A stretch of DNA of 64,000 nucleotides from Epiperipatus broadwayi (GCA_028023455.1 JAQFVV010000031.1:9226093-9290092); one strand, 5' to 3'; positions 33,791-49,751 are shown, counted from the first letter of the stretch. Notes: generated from the sequence alone by a model not told the origin. A program made the numbers and translations.

Positions 33791-34769
33791 CTTTATGACT
33801 CAACAAACATGGCACCGATCTTAAAGAATCTTGCATGATTCTCCTTCCTTTTTTTGTATAGAATTTTACAAGCATGTGATTTTTTTTTCGTTTTTTTAAA
33901 TTTGCAATATTAAAAGATATGGAAAATCTATATCTGTTTTTGAATGTCATCTTTAAATAAAATCAACAAAAGAGCAGGGTTGGAAAATTTTTAAATGAAA
34001 AGTATTGTTTTTGGTGAAGCAAAATAAATATATTTTAAATTAAGTAATAGTATTTATGCCAAGTACTTAATTTCTCATTTGATCAATGACAATTTATATC
34101 AGTTATAATAATGAATTTGATAAACTTTTAAGATTTTAGTTTAAATATATATTTAACATGTGTTAAAGTAAAATTTAAATTTACATTGGTACATCAAGAG
34201 AAATACTACTAAATTTGATCAACTGTTTTTTTTATAAAATTGATAAACATTTAGTGATGTCAGTTTCAATTATGCTTAACACTTGAGAAAAGTAAATTTT
34301 AAATGCCATAGGTAAAACAAGAGAATTACTATTGAATTTTATAAAGTATATTCTCATGTGATAATTTTTAAATATTTAATTAATACATGAGAAAGATCAT
34401 TTTAAAATAACATGATTTTTTGCCCAATTTTAAAGATAACCTCTTTTAATTTTATAAAACACTAGTATAGATATGATAATAAAAAAGAAAACTTTAAGTA
34501 TAAGAAAAAAAAGCATGACAGATACGCTCCTCATTATTAAAAAATATTCATTTACAATAAATTTTAAAAAGGTAGTTTTTGTATAGTTATTGAAAAAAAA
34601 TTTTTTTTCTATTTATTTATCTATTATTTACATATCCTTTATAATACTTGGCTCTGTTTATCTGGTTCAAGACAACATCATCGTATCTATGCTTGGAGAC
34701 AGACTTTGTAGGCATTGCAATGGCACTGTGACTGCTACTTTTATATGTTGTTTTAAAGCAGATCTATAA
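33791..34769. other. AT-rich tract without genes
   Basis: Only short frames and homopolymer runs are present. No repeat family or RNA gene was recognised. Confidence 0.5.
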
Positions 34770-35470
34770 CATGTATATTATGGTGTGTGATGGTTTGGCA
34801 CTGTTCTTTTCTGACATTGCTATTATTTTTTTTAAACAAACCTAAAGATGTCAGCATTATAAAACCTATATGAAACTTTGTGTGATTTGACAGTAATCTT
34901 TATTGTTGTGATAAAGTTATGAAGGAAGTAGCTTAGAAATGATATTTGTGATTGGCCAATGCTTTCGATTGTTTTAGTCTGGGGCTAAAGAGAGAAAATG
35001 TAATTTTCAGTAATTGTTAATGATTATGAGCAATCTTTTTATAAAAGACATTATTTAATCAAAAGCTACATCATCAATAAAGATAGTTTTTGAAAACATT
35101 TTATTTTTTTAAAAAAGACAGCTCTTACTAAGTTCTTTATGGCAATTAGGAATGGCTTCTATTGGTTAAAAAAAAATCACTTGTAAAACAAAGTAAAATA
35201 TTATAATTTTAATAAGAATAAATAACTATTAACCATTATAATTTTTTTCTTTCTTTGATGGTAACAAATTATAAATATATCATTCTTTTAATAAAATAGA
35301 ATTCTAATAACTAATATTTCATCTAATTTTTTAGGTATATTTACGCCTAATGGTGATGTGCTCCATTGTTAGAGTAAGGACATCGTTTAGATATTTATTT
35401 TTATATATTTTTTAAAATATCAAATATTATTTTTTTAATTAGAATTAGTTGAAAACTTAAATATAATATA
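34770..35470 (+). repeat. Dispersed repeat, copy 1
   Basis: Shares with 50150-50760, in order: GTGTGTGAT, TGTGATTTGACAG, AAAG.TATGAAGGAAG, TTTTCAGTAATT.TTAAT, TTGAAAACATTTTATTTTTT, and a TAATATTTCAT block. There is no coding potential and no terminal repeats that I can see; the ends are approximate. Confidence 0.65.
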
Positions 35471-35609
35471 GCATGCCAGGAACAAATTCTATAAAACAAT
35501 TATTTACAAATGAATATTATTTGCAACTAATCAACTTTGCTACATATTTTTCTGTTTCGACATGTCTTTAATATATATATATATATCCACAGATGGCGTC
35601 CTACCAAGC

Positions 35610-35612
<3 letters not shown>

Positions 35613-35644
<32 letters not shown>
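35613..35644. repeat. (TA)n microsatellite at the edge of repeat copy C
   Basis: Alternating TA directly before TGTGCCC at 35645, the same junction as at 211 and 6658. Confidence 0.95.
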
Positions 35645-35647
<3 letters not shown>

Positions 35648-38600
35648 GCCCTTTTCTATAGGTCAGTAATAGTTTATAACAGTCAATTACTAAAAAATTT
35701 TAAATTTAGAATATGTTCTTTTAATATGGTAATTATATTAAGTCAATTATATCTTTAAAGTACAATTTGAAGCTAAAGAGAATACGTAGTATATAAAATC
35801 ATTTAAAAATAGTTATGTAAAGCTTTAAAATATTGTTTCATATGGTTGTAAAAGCTGGCCATATTAAATAACACAGCTATAATTATTAAAAGTATATTTA
35901 AAAAATTCGATTTTAATAGTTTAAAACTGATAATTTAATAAATGCTATGTTTAAATTTATAGTCATATTTAATAAGCAAAAATTAATATAGTATATTTTT
36001 AAAAATAAACTTTATGATGGTGAGAATTATATTTAATTCTATATTTTCTAAATTATTCTTCCAAATTTTTTTATAATTATTTTATATAATATAATAAGTG
36101 TATCAATTTTATAAATCTAGGCAGAGAAATAGATTAAAAATCGTCTGTCAAAGTTATTAATCATGTGACTTGTATATTACATACGTTCACACACACGCTT
36201 GTTTGAATTAATAACAAAGTTTAAAATATTTTGAAACTGCAGTATAGAATTGGATAGAATTATTGCCTATCATAAAAGTAAATAGTATTAAACATTGAAT
36301 TAACTATCGTATGTAATGTTTTAAGTAATGTAATAAAGATGAATACATTCATAATATAAAAATTAAATATTTTATTTAAATAAAAATAGATAAATTGAAT
36401 ATTAAGAAATGGAATAAGTTATTAAATGTTATTTTAAAAGTTATTTTAAAAGATTAAAATAATTTAAATAAAGTTATAATTGAATTAAAAGTGGTATTTT
36501 AAATAATATTTTAAGTTCATTACGTCATAATTTCTAATTTTGAAATTTAATTCTACTATAAACTAAAAATATGTAAATTTGTTCTCAAGCTAAAGTAAGA
36601 ATTAACCAATAGGAATAGGTATTCTTACAGACTATAAATATCATCGTAACTAAGTTATCAGGGAGATTAATAATGTATTGAAACCAGAGAAAGGTAAATT
36701 ATAGCTATCAAAGAGATAGTATTTTAAAATTATTATTTTAGTCAATTTTAGCGCTCTCTCATAATTTATTTGCAAAAACTAATTAATATTTTAAAAGTAA
36801 CTTGCAAAAAAGAGAGTGTAAACTAAAAAATATTTTAATAATTTCGTTTAACATGCTTTGTTAAATTTTTTAAAGTTCCTTTATCAGTAGTATTTTATCT
36901 AAAAGTTTAACCTAAACTTCGCAATAAAAAATGGATATACTACGAAATAAAATGGATATAAGTTGTAATGCTGAAAAAATATTTGAAATATTTATTGATA
37001 CAGCTTTATTAATATTTCACCGGAGAACTGTTTTGGTACATAAAAAAAACCACAGCTCGGACATTATACGGAGTCTAAAAAAAATGTATTGAAACGTATT
37101 ATTTATAAGCTTATCCAAGATTTATTTTTTAAATAGTAATAAGACAATTATATTTCATGAATTATTTTATAGAATATTATATTCAAAGGAGTAAAATGTT
37201 ATATCCTTTCTGAAGGTAACATTTTTAAAAAAATATTTTCAAGAATTAAAGAAAGAACCCAGGAGAATATGTTACAGAAGCGTTTTTGATATTAAAATAT
37301 CCGTTCTTAGAATTATTTAAAAATGTATTTAGAAAAGATTTGTTTAAAAGTACTTGAAGTTTTTTTTTTATTTTTAAAAGAGATTTATAAAAAATACCAA
37401 ATGAAAGTTTAAATGTATCAAGAAGGAAACATATATAAAAAAAAGTGAACACATAGTTGAATAAAAGATGGATCCATGGAAATACAAATAGTACTTAAAA
37501 GTTTATCGAATATTTTTAAAGTTAAATTAGATGGATTGATGCATCGGATACGCAGAGAATATTGGTAGAGAAGATTAAGAAGCTTCACGGGATTAATTAA
37601 TATTATGATTTAATAATTATCATCCTAAATACTAAAACCAAGGATTATTTTCTATAAATTTTACTAAATGGATTAATAATTATTTTTATTTTAAACTTTA
37701 ACGCGCTTGGAGGAGAACATTTTTAAAAACTCTAGAGAAAATAATAAACATTTTGGACTTATCAGGAACTATCATCAAGAAAATATGTAATTATAGTTTT
37801 GATTCCTTTTATTTTGTTAACCTAGTTTAAATCTAAATTTTTATATAAGATTAGGAAAAACATAAAAACATTAATTTATTAATATTAAAATTTTATAATA
37901 TAACAATCTAATAATTTAGCTAAAAATATTTTAATATAAAGTGTATGGGTGTGAATTTTTTTTATATCTGCAATGCTCAAGTGGATAAAGGAAGCCTACT
38001 GAACACGATGACTAGATAAAGGTTATTGGTAATAATAATAACTATTGATAATTTATAATGTATATTTTTTTTGTTTTCTTTAGATCATCCATAAATTGGA
38101 AGAATGAAGTGTAAAAGTTTTTTTTACTTATATGTACCGCATTTCATACAACATTTTAAAAAACATTATGAGATAGGATTGATTTGAAAATATGCATATG
38201 ACAATTTTTTTTTTTTATTAGTGATATAATCCAACATAACAAATAATTATGTGATTCTTTTAAAATTTTCATGTTATGGGATATTCAAATATTGTCTAAG
38301 TAGATTGTATATGATTAGACATATAGAATAATGAAGTAAGCAGACTTTTCTTGTGGAACAGCTAGATTGTTTAACTATTAATGAATTTTATTTATTGTTT
38401 TGTAAATGCAGATAGTTATTTATCGATGTAAGATGTGGAAAATCTTGAGAAATAATGTTGAGATAGTGGCTTGGAAGTACTTAGTGAACAGGAAACCAAG
38501 ATGATGTTTTAAGAAATAGGATGTTATAAGGAATGGAAATAATATTTAGTCTTTATGTGAATATCAGCATAGTTAACAAAGCCCTATGACTGATACACAT

Positions 38601-40626
38601 TTTATTTGGACAGTGTTTATATTTCTTTAAATATTTGATGTTCTAATAAAGCTGAAGAAATAGCTTTAACATCGTCCCTGTACTAGAGGATATTAGGCAG
38701 GTAAATGTCATACCTCTTCGCACTGTGCCATGATTTTGAGATATGTTAAGAGTAATACTCTAGCTTTCTTCCTTAATCCTATGCATCTGTTTTCGCTATC
38801 TTTATTTCATGTAACTGCATCGTTCAGTAAGATATGTTTAAGAGAAATGATAAATAATTTAGAACTTAGGTTATGCTATCGTTTTGTATAAGATTGGTTT
38901 ATTTGCTTAGAAGGAATAGGACGTTATAACTTAAAATTGAAGATCCAAAGTATCCTAAGGAAAGAAAAGAATCATAGAATATATTTTGAATTTTATTTCG
39001 GAAATGAAATATAAACTTTTTTAAAATAAGGTATCTAAACAAAGATATTTTCTTTAAAGTGATAATAATTTTAAATGCTTTAGTATTATTTTTTTTTAAG
39101 AGAAAAATAAGTATTGCATATTTTTAAAATACAATAGTACAAAGTAAATTATGTAAACAATATGCATAGTATATTTTTTGTTTATTGATTAACAGAAATA
39201 TATTGATGATTACACTTATATCATACTAAAGTAAGGCTTAAAGAAGAATATATTATGATTAGTAAACATTGTGTGATAAATACTAAAATCTAGTACTGAA
39301 TTTTGGATAATATTTTGTGTAACATCTTTGACTTTGCAAGATGAAATTTTTTTTAATATTTTGAGAAGTCCATACTCATTATAAAATTTTGTTTTCTATA
39401 GAATGTTTTCTAAGTATGAATTTTTTAAAATAAGATAGTTTAATAATATTAAGGATAAAATGCTGTTGCTAATAAAGTAGATAAATATATTTGTAATAAG
39501 TTAACCATAATGAGAAACCAAATAGTAACATTTTTTTTTTAAATTTTGTCCTAAATCTAAATAAAGATATAATTGAAATATAAATTATTTTTTTTATAAC
39601 CTGGTAGATCAAACTGTAAAGTAAAAAAGTTAAGGATATCCACTGTAAATAGTGTAAATAAATTGTTTATTTATTTGTTGTTAGTAATAAACTTTGTTAA
39701 ATTTTGTTATTTTCAAAAATTTTGTGTCCGAGTTATTTATTTCTCCACATCGCTGCATGAAATCACGATATATGCATAATAATTGAAACAAATATATAAT
39801 TTTGCACAAAAGATAAATAGAGAATTATTTTAAGAATTTTAAATATTTTATTGGTATTCATTATAATTAAATAATCATAATCTTACATTATTTTATTGGT
39901 CATAAATCAGTTATCACAATATTATATTAAATTATATGCTATCAGTTGCCACACATATTTTGTTTGTCAGATTATTAAAATGCTACCACGTATTTATTAT
40001 ATCATTACATGAAGATATAAGATCATATTATATTATTTCATTATTTTATTATGGTAATAAAATTATAGTAAAAAGAAAAGATATACAGAATTAGTTAAAC
40101 AATGAAGAATATTATTACTGTTATTTATTATTATTAGTTTCAGTGTAGTAGATTATGACATAAAATCCCTTCTCATATTTTACTACCGTATTTTAAATTA
40201 ACTTAGAATAAACTTTATGAACCTGAGATTATTTTATTTGAGCTAGATTATTATTAAATAGAAGATTAAGATTTAATTATTAGTTTAATCTTAGTGAGTA
40301 GAAGTTATTAAAGTCGTAAGAATACTATGAGTTTGTTATTTGAAATAGTAATAAAGGGGGGATAGTGTTCTTATGCCATTGAGGTAGTATCCTGTGGGAT
40401 ATTGGCTCAATGTAATCTATCTTGTCACCTGTATTTTCACTTCAAGTCTCATGAAAATATTAAATATTTATTTAATTTATTTTTATAAAACTGAACCTTA
40501 TTCGTATTTTAAATTTGAGCTAGTGAAATATTTTAATTTTAATGCTGAATATTTTAGTTATTAATTATTAACTGAGATAGAACCCGTTTTATTTTATATC
40601 ATATATTATCTGGAAGTGAAGATGCA
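35645..40626 (+). repeat. Long non-coding TGTGCCC repeat, copy C (about 4.98 kb)
   Basis: Starts TGTGCCCTTTTCTATAGG. Landmarks are CATATGGTTGTAAAAGCTGG about 193 bp in, a TATAAATA box near 36640, TTTTAGTCAATTTTAGCGCTC near 36745, GTTTTCTTTAGATCATCC near 38077, TAAATAGTGTAAATAAATTG near 39645, TCTTATGCCATTGAGG near 40370 and a similar end (GAAGTGAAGATGCA at 40626). It is collinear with copy B over its full length but about 640 bp longer. No long open frame is present. TTTTAAAAG motifs recur. No TA tract follows its 3' end. Confidence 0.75.
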
Positions 40627-43600
40627 CGAGATTACGAGAAACTATGCGTAATAATTAATAATACTAATTAATTTATCACGTGAGAAATATATTTAAAAAT
40701 AATAAAAGTTGATTATTCAGTAGCATAATTGATGGTAAAAGTTATTATTTTCTGATGTTGTTGTTAATAACTATTGTATAATTTCTTTTAAATAATATGT
40801 AAATATAAAAGCCACGGAAACAGCTACATATTACATTATATTTTATTCTACTAAAGTGAACCAGGCTGGGATATAAATAGTTAATAATATATATATCTTC
40901 CCCTATGAATTACAATGTATATATTGATAATTTTATTTAATTTTCGAAAAATATAACATGTTGATTCGTAATAGATTTTTAAAAAAACAAAGATATCTAG
41001 ACATTTCTATGCTGAATGTAATAAAAAATGTAAGTTAAGAGAGAAAAAAACAACAGTTTAAATATGTAATAAAAATAAAATAGAAAGTGTAAGCCAGACA
41101 TTTTTTTATTACGCTAAAAAACGTTTTTAAAATAACTATCAAAAATCGAATAAGAAATCATATTTGATTTCCTAGACTTTGTGTTAAGAAAATCCATTAT
41201 TTAATGTGTTTATTTTTACTATTTTGTTATTCGTAAAGTGAACTGAAATTACATACAATAAAAGAACTATAAGTATATATGGCATATATGCATGTATGTT
41301 GTTTTTTTCTTTTTGTATTGTAATTTTCTGAAAATCCATTCTTTTAAAGGTATAAAGTGATTCTTGTAAAAGCAATAATAATAAAAAATTATCATACATT
41401 AGCAATCATTTTTATACACAAATCAACTTTTAGAAAATATTATTTTACTTTATACAAACAATCTAATAAATAATCATCTTTATAACATTATTGGCTTGAT
41501 AACACTAATATATAGGAGTCATTATAAGAGAACATTGGCTTGTATTAAATTCTCATTTAAATATAACTAATTACTGATTATCTTTATCTAACAAAAATAC
41601 ACATCACCAAAAGTCAATTTTCAACAAGACTGGGCCTTTCTAAGGTTTAAAAAAACAGATAAAATAAAAAGCAGTGTATTGGAGATTAATTTTGCAGTAA
41701 CTACCAAATCAATGTGTCAATCACCATTTCCCTATGTGATATTTTGAGGAGTTGTCTTTAATTTCAACAGCTCACTTTTCTTAGTTTTACAAACTTATAT
41801 ACTTAAGTATATCTTTTCACTATATTACTATTTTTGAACCAAATATTTCTAATGAAGGTACTTCATTTTTAAAGAAACTTTGAGATAAAACCTAATTAGA
41901 GTCTGCTTCTTCCAGAAATCACCCTAAAATGTTCATTAAATATATTTTGAGTGTTATTCATTCTTTCTATATTTATTACAAGCTGAAGATGTAGTTTTAT
42001 AATAGTAAATTCTTATTTTAAAAATAAACTTTTTAATCTCCTTATATAAATAAGTTAGCAGTTCTTATAAATATTTAATTTAACTGCAGTGTTTATATTA
42101 AAATGGTTAAATTATATTAGCTAAGTGCAGTGCTAATACATTGAAGTCTCATTTGCACATCAATATCTAAATTTACAAAGACAATGACATATTTAAATTT
42201 GCTCATACTTTCAAATTAATAATCCTGCAATCTGTTTGTTAATGAAAATTTTTTTTCCATTGCAAACTAATCTCTTGAGCAGTAATATCTAAATCAATGT
42301 TCCATTAAAATAAAAATTTAAAAAAATCAATCAATTCTTCCTGTATGTGTTTGTCATAATTGACATTATTAGCAGTCTGAAATATAATGAACACCCCACT
42401 AAACATAAAAAATTAATTCTCTACTCAAACGCCATTGCAACGTTCAATTTCATATTAAAATTTGAATGAAAATTTAGTGGTGATTTAACTGAAATCCTTT
42501 TTTGCAATTCATTTATAAGTAAACAGTGATTTCAAATAAAGGATTTAAATATATAAGTAATTAATTATACCTCAGGCAAATGTGCAATACTAATAGTAAT
42601 GTTCATTGTAAATTAAGACATATTTAATAATTTTCCACTATCTTTCAAAATCCAATTTCTGTTGGACATTTCTTACAGTCATCATTGAGTAATCAATAAT
42701 TTGAAACCACATGACACTTCATAAAATACACCAATACAAACTCTATTTAACACCAATTAATGTTCAATATGATATGAACATAAATTTAATGGTAATTTAA
42801 TTAGTTTCTATCCTGCTTGATGTTAGCAGAAAATAGCAATGCATTTAATCAAATTCAATTTTAAATAACTTTTCACTAAATAAATATATGCTTAACTAAG
42901 ACTGATTTTTTACAAACATTAAAGCTTGAAAAATTGCAACAAAAAAAAAATACTATAAGGTAAGTTAAAATCAACATTTAGTAAAATGTTACCCATTTAT
43001 GTAGTACTTAATTAAGTATTCACATATTCTAATGTAGGAAAGTTTATTTAAAATGTCATAGATTAAAAGCTTAAAAATTTGTCAATTATAAAAAATATTT
43101 ATCTCATATAAAAAAAAGCTTTTGTTAATTTACTTTTAAATTTACATTTAGTATTAAATTGAATAATCTTAATAATTACAATGGGGGACAAATTAAAGGT
43201 AATATGAGAGCATTTTATTAATTATTTACATATATTATTGTTTCTTTGTTAGAAAATTAAATAGATAATAAGTACAACATAAATAAATTTAGCCTTATTA
43301 ATTGTGAAACAAAAAAAAACTTGGGACAACCTATAATTTAAGGCACCTCCATGATTAGAAAAACATTTAAATAAATGTATTATTGAAATATATAAACTGG
43401 TTAAAGAAAACAATGGAGGCTTCTATATCTATCTACAGAATTTATAACATTTGTTAAAATATATTTAATAAGACTACTTTTTTTTAGATATATAATTTTG
43501 GTAGGCTGATATTATTTATGATTCATTAAGATGAACTGGAAATCATTTTTCTCTAAAATTTGCAAGATAATAAATTAGGGTTTGAATTTTATGTCAACAA

Positions 43601-43846
43601 TGAACTTTGATAGTGAAAAATATTTTTTTAAATGATTAATTAAACTTGAATGTGCTCTAAAATACAAGCACATGGGGAAAAATATGTGTAACTAAAATAG
43701 CTGTCTAATGTTATGCACTAGTCTGTATATAATATAGGGGGCAGACTTTCAAGTTAACTTAAGCCATCCACTTTATCTCATACTATATATATATATATAT
43801 ATATATAAGTGTAATAACGCTCAAAACTAAATGAGTTTGTAAAAAA
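40627..43846. other. AT-rich tract without genes
   Basis: Stops in all frames; a short TA run lies near 43784-43806. I see no repeat unit, RNA gene or coding similarity. Confidence 0.5.
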
Positions 43847-43907
43847 TCAAACTGTTGTCAAGGCAACTTTCTTTTATTGTTAAGAGGTTGCCTTGACAAC
43901 AGTTTGA
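43847..43907. repeat. 21-bp perfect hairpin
   Basis: TCAAACTGTTGTCAAGGCAAC (43847-43867; 21 bp counting its first T) pairs perfectly with 43887-43907 around a 19-bp loop. First of three hairpins in about 620 bp. Confidence 0.9.
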
Positions 43908-43991
43908 AATTGTTGATTGTTATTTGATATTGGGATTGTTTAACTGTTGACTGGCTTTTAATTATATATATATCATAAATTATATATATAT

Positions 43992-44163
43992 CATAAATCA
44001 CTCCACATGGTTAAAAAATCCAGTACTGCCCTTTGAATTAATATATAAAATACATTAGAGTTCGTTTTGACCTAGCTATTTTGAAAGACGAACTCTAATG
44101 TATTTTATATATTAATTCACAGAGGGCAATATTGGATTTTTTAACCATGTGGGGTGATTTATG
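43992..44163. mobile_element. Fold-back element with about 75-bp arms
   Basis: The left arm 43992-44065 (CATAAATCACTCCACATGG...) and right arm 44088-44163 are near-perfect inverted repeats enclosing 22 bp. The left flank repeats TATATATATCATAAAT twice. MITE-like; no coding capacity. Confidence 0.85.
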
Positions 44164-44220
44164 CTTAATATTTGTATATATTTATTTCAGTATAGTGTTA
44201 TGCACTGCGATTATTTTATA

Positions 44221-44460
44221 TATATTCCAAACAACGGTAAACAATTTATAATACAATATAAATAAAAACTCAATAAAAACTCATAAAGAAATATTTTCGA
44301 TTATATTCATAATAACTCAATAAAAACTCATAAAGAAATATTTTCGATTATATTCATAATCATTATGATTATGAATATATTCGAAAATATTTCTTTATGA
44401 GTTTTTATTGAGTTTTTATTTATATTGTATTATAAATTGTTTACCGTTGTTTGGAATATA
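44221..44460. repeat. Large hairpin with one duplicated arm segment
   Basis: TATATTCCAAACAACGGTAA at 44221 is inverted at the far end (about 44441-44460). The arms, about 92 bp, continue to a centre near 44365. The left arm contains a 47-bp tandem duplication (44268-44314 and 44315-44361) that is single in the right arm. Confidence 0.88.
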
Positions 44461-46661
44461 TTTAAGTTTCGTTATTGTATTATTGATATTAGCGGACATT
44501 TATTTTGTTTTATTATTATATATATATAGAGAGAGAGAGAGAGAGACTGGTCTACTAAATAAATAAAACACTCAATGAAAGCACAAGATAAAACTTTTTA
44601 AAAAATAGATATGACTTTTTTCTTAATCTCAATTTACAGAGAAGCCAATCTTGTGCACTTTGGAGATAAAAAAGATTTTAAATCCACCTAATTACTTTAT
44701 TAAAGCTATATTTCAGATTTCTTCATATTATTTTAATTGACATTCAAGAAATTGTTCAATTTACAGTTTGTCAATAGCAAATCAAGTAGCAAAATATGTA
44801 GATATAAACTTCCCACTAGTTAATACTCTAACACTGCTTTGTATTCTCAAGCTAAAACATAAAATAAAACTTTTTTAAAAAAAGATTGCCCACCTCGCCC
44901 TCTCCCTGTCTTTTTTCTTAATTAAAACCTCTTGAGTCTGAAGAGCCCCTGAGCACTCCTATTCAAAAGTTTAGATTTTCAACTGAGTTTGTGCAGAATC
45001 TGTAAATTGTACACTAATGGGTCTTAGACAATTTGGTCTGCCATTTTTTTTATTTTATATGAGGTATAACTTTTTTCTATGATGAAATTTAGATTTTTAT
45101 GATGTTTTTTTTTGTAAAATACAATTTTTAATTTTTATTTTTTCTTTTGTTTTAGATTTAATAACCATAAATCATTTTTTCTAGGCAAATTATATTCTTT
45201 TACAGCTGATACATACATCTAATCACCAGTGTGATGTTAACATTAAACCTGGATTCTGTGAATATTGAATTAGATTTACTACTTATTTTATTATTATTAC
45301 ATATATATAGAAAATAATAATTTTGCAATAGAATTTTAGACAATACATTTGAATGATGCACACATCCAGATTCGATCATATACATATTATTTATTGCAAT
45401 AGATAAGATATATTATTTTATTTTTAGTTTTATGACCTATTTTTTATTACTATATATATATATATATATACACACGTGTGTGTGTGTGTGTAGAAAATAA
45501 TATATATGCAATATAATTTTAGACAATATATTTAAATGATATAAAAACATGTACATCCAGACTCAATTATATACCCTCAGCCATCTGATCTCATATTTCA
45601 TTTCCCACACACATATCTAATCAGTGCTCATAATACATTTTTTTGTTTTGATATTTATTGATTTTACTTAGTTTTTGTTCATTTTATCTTGGAAAAAATT
45701 TTGTTTGATATTTATCTTTTGGGTACACTTTATTTACTTGAAAAAAATACATATTTTAGGTGGCCCTCCTTCCCCAATATATTACAATTTACTAAAGTTC
45801 TCTTTGCATAATATGTCATAAGCTGTTCTTACTGTTTGATATTTATTTAAGTACACTTTACTTGAAAAAAATACACATTTTAGATCACATCCCATTTTTC
45901 ACTAATATAATAAAAATAAAGTAATATATAATAATATAATACATTACAATTTACTAAAGGTCTCTTTGCATAATAACTTGTAAACTATTCCTGTTATTTT
46001 TCCCCACTAAAAACCAAACATATTTTTAACAGTTACCCTGCATGTAAGGACAACTAAAGATTTCTAGCATATACCCTAATATGGAAGGACAGGATCTGGG
46101 TCAGCTAGTAAAAATGAAAGTTATCAATCACACTGTTTTTGTAATTTTTTCATAGAAAAATTATCTCAAGTCAGACATATTATATATCATTTTTTCAGCA
46201 TTTTGAGTCAAATGTAATGAAGCTATTTATGAAAGTATTATTTTAACTTTTAACTTTCAAAATTTAAAATTTGTGAACCAATGTAAAAATAAAGATGTTT
46301 AAAAGTGTTAAAAATCTCTTTTTTCTTATTTTTGTTTTTTTTTAGATAATTATTTTATTAGGTTTATTACATTCTTTCATATTTTCTGATTCTAAAAATG
46401 TATATACTTTAATATTTACTGTATTCAAACAGAATATATGTTTTAAATTATACTTGTTTTATTTATTTATTTTTAATTCAAAATGGTCTCTTATGTTTTA
46501 AAGAGTTTTATCTGTACTTTGGATAAAGAGTATTTCATTTATTTAATAGACCAGATATTGGAGCATTAATCTCTATGTATTATATAATATTAACTGTGAG
46601 AAAGTTTTTTATATATATTTATCTTATTTAAAAATAAAACACTTTGGCAGAGATTAGAGTA
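44461..46661. other. Non-coding tract with small tandem duplications
   Basis: (TA)n(GA)n near 44515-44545. Two related segments lie at 45298-45385 and 45485-45590 (GAAAATAAT...GCAATA.AATTTTAGACAATA). A second pair lies at 45707-45835 and 45838-45990 (GTACACTTTA..TACTTGAAAAAAATACA, then ATTACAATTTACTAAAG). A TA/CA/TG run is near 45455-45492. No gene is seen. Confidence 0.6.
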
Positions 46662-47689
46662 CACCTGGATCTCTTTTTACATGGACTTATTTAACTCGAT
46701 CTTGAAGTTACGCGATTTTGAAGTTCACCGGAAGTTGAACTCCGATAATGCCCTATTACTTTAAATAATAAATTCCGCGCACTTACGTTATATTGAAAGT
46801 AATAGCACATTATTGGAATTCGACTGTCATCTTAGTAATTTCAATATTTTCAGTGCTTTATAATAGTAAGATTTTATGCAATAATAAAATTAAAATCATG
46901 ATTTCCACATTTTATGTATACACATATTAAATTTACAAGATTATGATGTACATTTGTTCAAACATTGTGCGTGCTAATTTTGCATTTTAAATCACATTCT
47001 GCTTTTGCTTTTTAAAAAAGAACATAATCAATTATTAATCATTTAGTGTCCGCAAGTTTATTTTTAAAAGGTGAGTAATAGCAGTGAAATGAAATTTGAT
47101 TTTTAAATGGAATTGAAAATTAAAGACAAAAATAAGAATTTAATTTTTAGTTGTTAGTTTTAATTAAATTTTTCCCAGCAGTGGTGAATAAATGTCTTTT
47201 TATTATCGTAAGTCTAAGTTCATAAGCAATTAATAAAATCATTATCTCAAAGATTAATTACTAATTACATCACCACCAGAAATCCATTGACCTAACATCA
47301 GTGTGAAGTTAGCGCTAGTTGTATTTCCTCAGTTTGCAAACGAACGTGCTTCGGCAAATATCGATAATAATTTAAACGTGTATAAAAAATGTAAATTATG
47401 CATAAAAAATATATTATTTTGAATAAATTAAATATTATAGTTAAAAAAAGTTTGTCTTGTATCAATTTTTTTCAAATTTGAAATTTTTTATTAGTCATAT
47501 TTTATTTCCTTATTTTTTTTGCGCGAATTTTAAAGTAACTTTACATTGGTGCTTTGCTTTTATGCGAATTTTGAAAAATCACAGACTGCATCCCCCCTTT
47601 TTCAATGTAAGTTACGTCTATTTTTGTGCAATTTCATTTGCGCATGTTTTCTGAGGAACCTATCTATCGCATAAAATGAGAACCAGGTG
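46662..47689. mobile_element. TIR element copy 1, TA-flanked, Tc1/mariner-pogo-like
   Basis: It begins CACCTGGATCTCTTTTTACA and ends with the imperfect complement (...ATAAAATGAGAACCAGGTG). Both sides are TA (46660-46661 and 47690-47691), the duplication typical of Tc1/mariner elements. Subterminal motifs such as TTACGCGATTTTGAAG recur near the ends. At 1,028 bp with no transposase frame, it is non-autonomous. A diverged copy lies at 62663-63829. Confidence 0.75.
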
Positions 47690-49360
<1,671 letters not shown>

Positions 49361-49669
49361 AGAATGTAAAGTCATTAAAATAATTTTAGGTTATATTGTA
49401 TTTGATATTTTAGTGTATTTAAAACATTTTATCTTAGATATTTGGATTACATAAAATAAATAATTAAGCATATATACTTGAGAATATTACTTATAATTAA
49501 AAGTAAAATAAAAATGTGATAGTAACCATATAAATAATTATGAACAGACTTAAAAAATAAAAGCTACAGACAAGTATATATATAATGTAGAATAGAAATG
49601 TGATTATATCCATGAAACAGAGATAACTTTTAGTTTTTGACGTTGCTAAGAAAGTATCAATTACTACTA

Positions 49670-49751
49670 ATTGACAGTCTCTGAGACTAAACATGTTTCC
49701 TCACTAACCCATTGACAGTCTCTGAGGCTAAACATGTTTCCTCACTAACCC
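49670..49751. repeat. 41-bp tandem duplication
   Basis: ATTGACAGTCTCTGAG(A/G)CTAA... at 49670-49710 is repeated at 49711-49751 with one difference. It ends TCACTAACCC in both units. Confidence 0.93.
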
